From: Tieghemiomyces parasiticus
Taxonomy: Eukaryota; Kickxellomycota; Dimargaritomycetes; Dimargaritales; Dimargaritaceae
NCBI GenBank assembly: GCA_027575765.1
Contig: JANBPT010000426.1
Span: forward strand, 1-36,460
Direction: 5' to 3'
Length of the DNA stretch: 36,460 nucleotides
Part shown: piece by piece, positions 31,456 through 36,460 of the stretch
Position numbering within the stretch: position 1 is the stretch's first letter
Layout of the letters: each line of letters opens with the position of its first letter
Notes under the pieces: model-generated
Seen by the model: the letters and a program-made list of their open reading frames with translations, nothing else
Told to the model about the DNA's origin: nothing
Database searches by the model: none
Program-made: the position numbers and the translations under genes

Positions 31456-34400
31456 ATGGAGGCCTTTCTAAAGCAAACCTATGAGGAACTGCAAGGCCGC
31501 ACCCGGGTCCCGCCCCCAGCACCGTCGGACAACCTCCGGACTTCCCACACCGCCCAACACGAGTACGAGGCCCTTATAGACAGTCTCCGGCACGTTCGCC
31601 CGCCCCCAGTCAATACCTATCATCCAGACGGGGCGACTGACGACCACGACGAAGGGCTATTCTCCAGTACCGTGCCCAACTCATGCCATCTACCCACTTC
31701 GTACAATCCGACCAGGCCCGCCTACACTGCCTCACTTACTTCACGTTCCAATGCCTCCCAGAGCGACCAGCTCGATAGTTATGCCAGCCCGCCGGCCATT
31801 TCCTCCGAAGAAACGCCGGTCGATGATACCCCGCGCAAGCCCAAGTTCGGTTTCGGAACCTTTACCCTATTCCGAAAGAAGAAACGCCAGCTCGCCAAAA
31901 TCGAGGTCCCTCCGAGCCAACCACACATCGTCACACCAGCCGATTACGTCTCGCTCCCGACTCCCGACACGCCCGAGACGGCCGTGCGGTCGCATATTGT
32001 GCCCCTCCGCAAACTTTCGCAGTCTGCTCATAGTAGCGATGACGCGTCCGACCCGGTACGCCCCGCACCATTCCCTCCCCGGTCGTCGATCCGCCGGGGC
32101 GCCGAGACCGCCGGGGACTACATCGCCCGCCTACGTTCCGAGCGATCTGAACCCTCAAGCCTGCGGGCCGCCGCCCGGCCTGATCTGCCCGCGTTGGGGG
32201 CCCAGCCCAGACTATCCAACGACTTACTTAAACTGCCCCGTCTAGAGTCCCTCACAACCCAAAGCCAGACTCCGACCCCTGATACAGATTCTGGGGAACC
32301 ACGATCCTTGTTCTCGACGTCCGACAACGGAGTCGGGTCTGGCGAGCTGCCGCCTCGCCGTCCGACCGCCCTTGCGTCGCAACGGGGCGATCCCGATCCT
32401 GAACCGGCCATCCTGCCCAATCGGGAGGGCGCCGAACGGTCGCTGTACACCTTATCCCGAACCCCGAGCAGCACTTACGACAGTCGGATGGCCAGCCGCA
32501 CCTCGTTCGTGCTGAAGTTCAACAAGCACTCCCAGGATATTTGCGTCGGGTACGAACCAGCCTGCGTAGCCGCCACCACCGCTGCCGTCCGTGGGAAAAC
32601 CACCAGAGGGCCCAAAATGACCTCCAAAGCGGCCCGGGTAGGCTGGCTGGCGATCGACATGGACCATGGACGGGAAATTGTAGGCAAGTTGGGTGGTTCG
32701 TTCCTGGAGGCCCTTCAATGCCGATTTGTCAGCACCCTTGCCCCACGGACCTGGGCCGGCGAGTTACTGGACGAAATTACCGCACCCCCGGTCCCGCGCG
32801 ACCGAATCCTAGACGCCCTGAAGGGTGGTCGTGTTGACAGTCTAGTATCAGACCGCGCGGGTCTCCTAGTACTCAGCCGCGCCGCGAGAAGGGGAACCTC
32901 CACCCTTCTCCACAGCCGCCCCTTGGTTTGGTGGTCTGCCGAGATGGAGGATGCCGATTCGGAAGAGTACTTTGAAGTACTCATCAAGACCGGTCGCCCG
33001 CGCCGGTTGCTCAAGGCAGCCAGTCTTCGTGCGCTGGTCTTCCGCCTGGCTTCCCCACACGAAACCGACATTGAATTCATGAACGACTTTCTGCGCGGGT
33101 TCCGGTTCCTCGCCCACCCGGTCGACGTGCTGCGGCTACTGGTCGTCCGCTACCTGCACTGCGCCTATGCCCAGCACTTCGTTGCCGAGCGACTACGCCC
33201 CAGCTGGTCCCCAGCCGTTCCAGACTCGGGTACAACCGATGCCAACCCGGCGGTCGACAGCTTGGCTGCCGCACCGCCCCGGGCCACCCAGGCCCCGGCC
33301 TTGTCGCACCAACAGCCCATCATTCAGATTCGTATCCTGAATGTGATCAAACGCTGGTTCGATAACTACTTGGATGATTTTCGCAAGTTCCCCGAGCTAA
33401 CCCGGCTACTGGTCTTATTCCTTCAGCATATCCGTCATGACCAACGCCGTGCCACTTTCGTCGCCAGCATGCTGGCCAAGTTGCAGGCCCATGCCGACCT
33501 CGACTTGGGCGCATTCCGCTCCCTGGAGGGTCCTGGCGGCCTACCCTGCGGCTACCCGTACACCAACAACGCCACCCCAGTGGCTTCGTTCGCCCACCTT
33601 CCGGTGGCTGACACCGACTCTTCCTATCCCGAGTCCGTCCCAGTTTCTGCTGCCGGATCCATCCGGTCCATCAGCGGTAGCAGCATTACGGGTAGTGGTG
33701 GGTACAAGAAACTCTTCTTTGGCGGGAGCAAATCCCGGAAACGACCCGACGCTAAGCTCCTAGGTAGCTACCGCGCTGGCCACGGTCACAGCTCGGCATC
33801 CCTGCGTGCGGGTATGGAGAGTCGGCCTAGTTATTCTGTTCGCGACCTGGATCCGAAGGAGCTTTTCCACCAACTCACGCTCATTGAACACACCATGTTC
33901 CGGGCCATCTCGATTGACGAGTTTTGCCACCACGGCAAGAGTAAAAACTCAGACGAGCGTCAGACGTTCGCGCCCAAACTTAACGACCTGATTCGGTGGT
34001 TCAACCGGATGGCCATCTGGGTCGCCAAACAGATCCTCACCACCGTGGAACTTAACGACCGGATCCGCCTAGTCCAGACGTTCATCCACATCGCTCACCA
34101 GTGCCTAATTTGGCACAATTACAATACGTGCTTCGAGATCGTCAGCGCTCTGACCTTGTCCTCGGTCAAGCGCCTCCACCGCACTTGGGCGGGCGTCTCC
34201 AGCAAGTCCCAGATGATGCTCAACCAACTCAACACCATCATGTCGCAGCGGCCCAATTATAAAATGTACCGCGCCTGCCTCCGCGGAGTCTGGGATACCA
34301 ACGGCGTTGGCGTCGAGGTCACCGAGGATAACTCGGCCCCCCTTAGTGCCGCTCGCTCCCAACTTGATAAGGTGATTGATTTCCAAGTCGAGTCATCAGG

Positions 34401-35499
34401 TATTCTGCATATGGGAAGTAGCGTGGCCCTCTTGCCCTTCATCGGCGTGCACCTCACTGACCTTCTGTATTCGGACGAGGGTAACGTATCCTATATCGAA
34501 CCCAGCCGCCTCAACGAACCGTTCCCCGTGGCCCTGGTCAACAACACGTTGATCTCGAACAGCTCGATTGCTCACTCGAATGACTGGAGTTCGATTCACA
34601 CCGTCCGCCGACGCGAGAGCCGCCTCGGCAACGAGTGCGTTGCCACGCCCAACTCGGTAGAAACCCCACGCTACGACTTCCGCGCCCTGGCCCTCGTCTC
34701 CCCAGCCATGCTGGGTCCCCGTCACGGCGGTCTGCCACCCGGGCCCCACCTAGCTCTGGCCTCTCGTGGACGGCTCGGCAGTGCCCAGGGCTATAGTGCC
34801 GGCATCCCAAGTCCCCTACCACCCCTCTCGGCCGGCGGTCGCGCCCATGAATCCTTTGCCCATCTGTCTCCCGGGCTCCCCCTCGTGGTGTCTGACGATC
34901 CCAGTGCCATCCTCCTCTGCTCGCAGATTCCCCTCATCAATTGTTCCAAGCTGCGTCTGATGAGCACCATGCTACAAAAAATCCAGGCGGCCCAGCAGAA
35001 CCTCTACCCGTTCAAAGAGAACCTCGACCTCCAATCCTGGCTACGCAGCGAGGTGGGCCACATCTTTCAGAGCCAACTGTTACCTAGTTCGCCCTACGCT
35101 TTCCAGGCTCTGCCGCCTCATCTCACGGCCAAATTACCCGTCCGTATCATCCCTAACGTCATGAGTCTAGGCGCCCTGCAACCGGACGCCCAACTCCATC
35201 CGAACCCGTCTTCGCCGGCCCACCTGACCTCTTCGTCCTCCGGAGCTTCTGCCTACGCTTTACCTTCCCTCTCTCGAGAGGCTTCATCCGCCACCTCAAC
35301 CACTTCGTCGGCCACCCTTTATAATCCCCTAGTGGGTGGTATCGATGCAAATATCGCCAGTCGCCTCAACGGCATCAAGCCCGGAAAGAGCACTGACGAT
35401 TTCATTCGTGTGAGTGAGGACCCTGAAGAGTGGGAGGCCTGGCTCCACAAACTTTCTCGCCGTCTTGAGCCCCCAGCTTCCGTGCCCAAGTCATCGTAG
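31456..35499 (+). CDS. RasGEF domain protein (Ras guanine nucleotide exchange factor)
   Basis: Activates Ras-family GTPases by catalysing GDP release (family knowledge). One exon of 1347 residues, start ATG in CCACCATGG. The first 450 residues are Ser/Pro-rich and probably disordered, with a basic patch RKKKRQLAK. RasGEF_N follows: LLKAASLRALVFRL near 514 and FMNDFLRGFRFLAHPVDVLR near 540-560, then IKRWFDNYLDDFRKFPELTR near 630-650. The catalytic domain opens at ELFHQLTLIEHTMFRAI (about 800) and includes DLIRWFNRMAIWV, HIAHQCLIWHNYNTCFEIVSAL, LPFIGVHLTDLLY and YIEPSRL. A Ser/Gly/Pro-rich insert of about 120 residues (about 1028-1146) then precedes the end segment INCSKLRLMSTMLQKIQAAQQ. The C-terminus ends in an acidic/Trp stretch (EDPEEWEAWLHKL). 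The Ras partner cannot be told from sequence. No SH3 or CH domain is seen. Confidence 0.92.
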   Translation: MEAFLKQTYEELQGRTRVPPPAPSDNLRTSHTAQHEYEALIDSLRHVRPPPVNTYHPDGATDDHDEGLFSSTVPNSCHLPTSYNPTRPAYTASLTSRSNASQSDQLDSYASPPAISSEETPVDDTPRKPKFGFGTFTLFRKKKRQLAKIEVPPSQPHIVTPADYVSLPTPDTPETAVRSHIVPLRKLSQSAHSSDDASDPVRPAPFPPRSSIRRGAETAGDYIARLRSERSEPSSLRAAARPDLPALGAQPRLSNDLLKLPRLESLTTQSQTPTPDTDSGEPRSLFSTSDNGVGSGELPPRRPTALASQRGDPDPEPAILPNREGAERSLYTLSRTPSSTYDSRMASRTSFVLKFNKHSQDICVGYEPACVAATTAAVRGKTTRGPKMTSKAARVGWLAIDMDHGREIVGKLGGSFLEALQCRFVSTLAPRTWAGELLDEITAPPVPRDRILDALKGGRVDSLVSDRAGLLVLSRAARRGTSTLLHSRPLVWWSAEMEDADSEEYFEVLIKTGRPRRLLKAASLRALVFRLASPHETDIEFMNDFLRGFRFLAHPVDVLRLLVVRYLHCAYAQHFVAERLRPSWSPAVPDSGTTDANPAVDSLAAAPPRATQAPALSHQQPIIQIRILNVIKRWFDNYLDDFRKFPELTRLLVLFLQHIRHDQRRATFVASMLAKLQAHADLDLGAFRSLEGPGGLPCGYPYTNNATPVASFAHLPVADTDSSYPESVPVSAAGSIRSISGSSITGSGGYKKLFFGGSKSRKRPDAKLLGSYRAGHGHSSASLRAGMESRPSYSVRDLDPKELFHQLTLIEHTMFRAISIDEFCHHGKSKNSDERQTFAPKLNDLIRWFNRMAIWVAKQILTTVELNDRIRLVQTFIHIAHQCLIWHNYNTCFEIVSALTLSSVKRLHRTWAGVSSKSQMMLNQLNTIMSQRPNYKMYRACLRGVWDTNGVGVEVTEDNSAPLSAARSQLDKVIDFQVESSGILHMGSSVALLPFIGVHLTDLLYSDEGNVSYIEPSRLNEPFPVALVNNTLISNSSIAHSNDWSSIHTVRRRESRLGNECVATPNSVETPRYDFRALALVSPAMLGPRHGGLPPGPHLALASRGRLGSAQGYSAGIPSPLPPLSAGGRAHESFAHLSPGLPLVVSDDPSAILLCSQIPLINCSKLRLMSTMLQKIQAAQQNLYPFKENLDLQSWLRSEVGHIFQSQLLPSSPYAFQALPPHLTAKLPVRIIPNVMSLGALQPDAQLHPNPSSPAHLTSSSSGASAYALPSLSREASSATSTTSSATLYNPLVGGIDANIASRLNGIKPGKSTDDFIRVSEDPEEWEAWLHKLSRRLEPPASVPKSS

Positions 35500-36094
35500 G
35501 CCACCATGAAATTTTTTTATTACCTTTAGGTTTTCGCACTTAGTACCTGGCCTACTCATTCTCCCGTTTTTTCCACCGTGCACTATTGCGATAGGCGGTG
35601 CACTCCTCTTTTCGATGTCTTATAGTACGCCTTATGTCTACGTTAATTTATCCCTCGGGTTACAGCATTATAGCCCTATCCTTGTCTTCATGTAAACGCG
35701 TTTGACAGTCTGAGCCTTCATTGACCGTTTATGTGCAGCAGTACCTACTTGCGACGCTAATTTTCCACCCATCAGTAAACCATAAGCCCACTTCCATCTG
35801 AATCTGTCTAAACGGTAAGGGATGAACTGTGAGCCCTGTTCCCATCCAAGGCTACCATCAAGGTTGCAGCCTAAAGCCGTCATTAAGTCGTATGAGATGT
35901 GAGGTTTATAGTAGACGACAGTTCTTAGCGCCATTGGTAACTGCCAACCCACGTCAGCAGTGGACCCTAAATGTCAAGGCGAGCTTCCATGAAGGGCTTT
36001 CATTGGCAGCCAAGCAATGGCGAAAAAAAGTGAAGAAACAGAGTACAAAAGTGGGGAGTATTGAAAAGCAGAAAAAAAAGAACACAAGGTATTC
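35500..36094. other. Convergent intergenic region, RasGEF and complex I subunit
   Basis: 595 bases between two 3' ends, with T-rich sequence after the RasGEF stop and an A-rich stretch (36020-36090) that is T-rich on the minus strand after the complex I stop. Frames open here show no domain. Confidence 0.55.
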
Positions 36095-36460
36095 TCAAGC
36101 GTGAACCTGTGCCTCCCCAGCGTGTTCGGCCGGCGGGTCCTGGCCCTTGGTAAAGGTGGCTGAGCATTTGGCCATGGTGGACGAGGCACGGGAGATAGGG
36201 TTGGTAAGGTAAAAGTCCTGGACGGCACGCGGGATGGGTGTCGAAGCCGGCCGGGCGCCCTCGGCGGCCCGCAGGAGCTGCTCAAGACCGAGCATCCGTA
36301 GCCCGGCTGACGTGGGCTCGGCGGTGTCGAACCGCACGAGCGTAGGCGAGATTTCGAACATGCGGCCACGCAGGGATGGCAGATCCTCATAGGGCAGCGG
36401 GACGCCGGCGACCTCGGAGAGGGCCCGGACTACCTTCCAGTCCTCCCGGGCCCCGGCTGG
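36095..36460 (-). CDS. NDUFS1: Complex I 75/78-kDa subunit, C-terminal end, 5' part outside window
   Basis: The frame enters from the right edge and ends in TGA at 36095-36097. It encodes about 121 residues of the C-terminal end of the largest iron-sulfur subunit of respiratory complex I in the mitochondrial peripheral arm. The match rests on REDWKVVRALSEVAGVPLPY, then ISPTLVRFDTAEP, and the strongly conserved end AVQDFYLTNPISRASSTMAKC, which corresponds to the DFYMTDSISRASQTMAKC motif of the family. The tail after it (TFTKGQDPPAEHAGEAQVHA) is longer than usual by a few residues. The iron-sulfur and molybdopterin-like domains lie outside the window, so cofactor residues cannot be checked. Identity is secure from the C-terminal motif. 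Confidence 0.88.
   Translation of the reverse strand, partial: PAGAREDWKVVRALSEVAGVPLPYEDLPSLRGRMFEISPTLVRFDTAEPTSAGLRMLGLEQLLRAAEGARPASTPIPRAVQDFYLTNPISRASSTMAKCSATFTKGQDPPAEHAGEAQVHA

Overview
This window is eukaryotic nuclear DNA, most likely from an early-diverging (non-Dikarya) fungus. Genes are separated by 0.35 to 2.8 kb of non-coding sequence. Introns are roughly 75 to 385 bases with GTAAG/GTAAGT-type donors and AG acceptors, and one intron carries a perfect TACTAAC branch site. The protein set is fungal: an AP-1 type beta-adaptin, a fungal APC-family permease, a large RasGEF and a SANT-like protein. A Slo/BK-type channel gene and a cystathionine beta-synthase with a possible haem-binding leader argue against Saccharomyces-like yeasts. 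A Zoopagomycota/Kickxellomycotina-like fungus is a guess from overall feel, not shown by the sequence.

Layout. 1-3314 (-): an OCRL/INPP5B-type inositol 5-phosphatase with ASH and RhoGAP-like domains, cut by the window edge. 5379-8176 (+): cystathionine beta-synthase, six exons; I add a short first exon whose splice phase fits exactly. 8986-12591 (+): beta-adaptin of a clathrin adaptor, three exons. 14045-14610 (+): a 90-residue secreted basic peptide, two exons. 16951-18636 (+): an amino-acid permease, one exon. 19427-19882 (-): a small zinc deaminase resembling the DRAP deaminase of riboflavin synthesis. 20486-22488 (+): an eight-exon protein with a C-terminal SANT/Myb-like domain. 22971-26972 (-): a seven-exon Slo-family channel whose pore lacks the potassium signature. 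27323-28615 (-): fragmentary open frames that may be an unrecognised or decaying gene. 31456-35499 (+): a 1347-residue RasGEF protein, one exon. 36095-36460 (-): the C-terminal end of the 75/78-kDa subunit of respiratory complex I.

The genes do not form a pathway cluster. They are ordinary nuclear neighbours in divergent, tandem and convergent arrangement. Loose themes are vesicle traffic and phosphoinositides (5-phosphatase, beta-adaptin), Ras signalling, ion transport and sulfur/amino-acid metabolism. No rRNA, tRNA, transposon or CRISPR array was recognised. The points most worth a second look are the altered channel pore, the candidate haem segment of the CBS, the small secreted peptide with a dibasic processing site, and the unresolved minus-strand locus at 27.3-28.6 kb.
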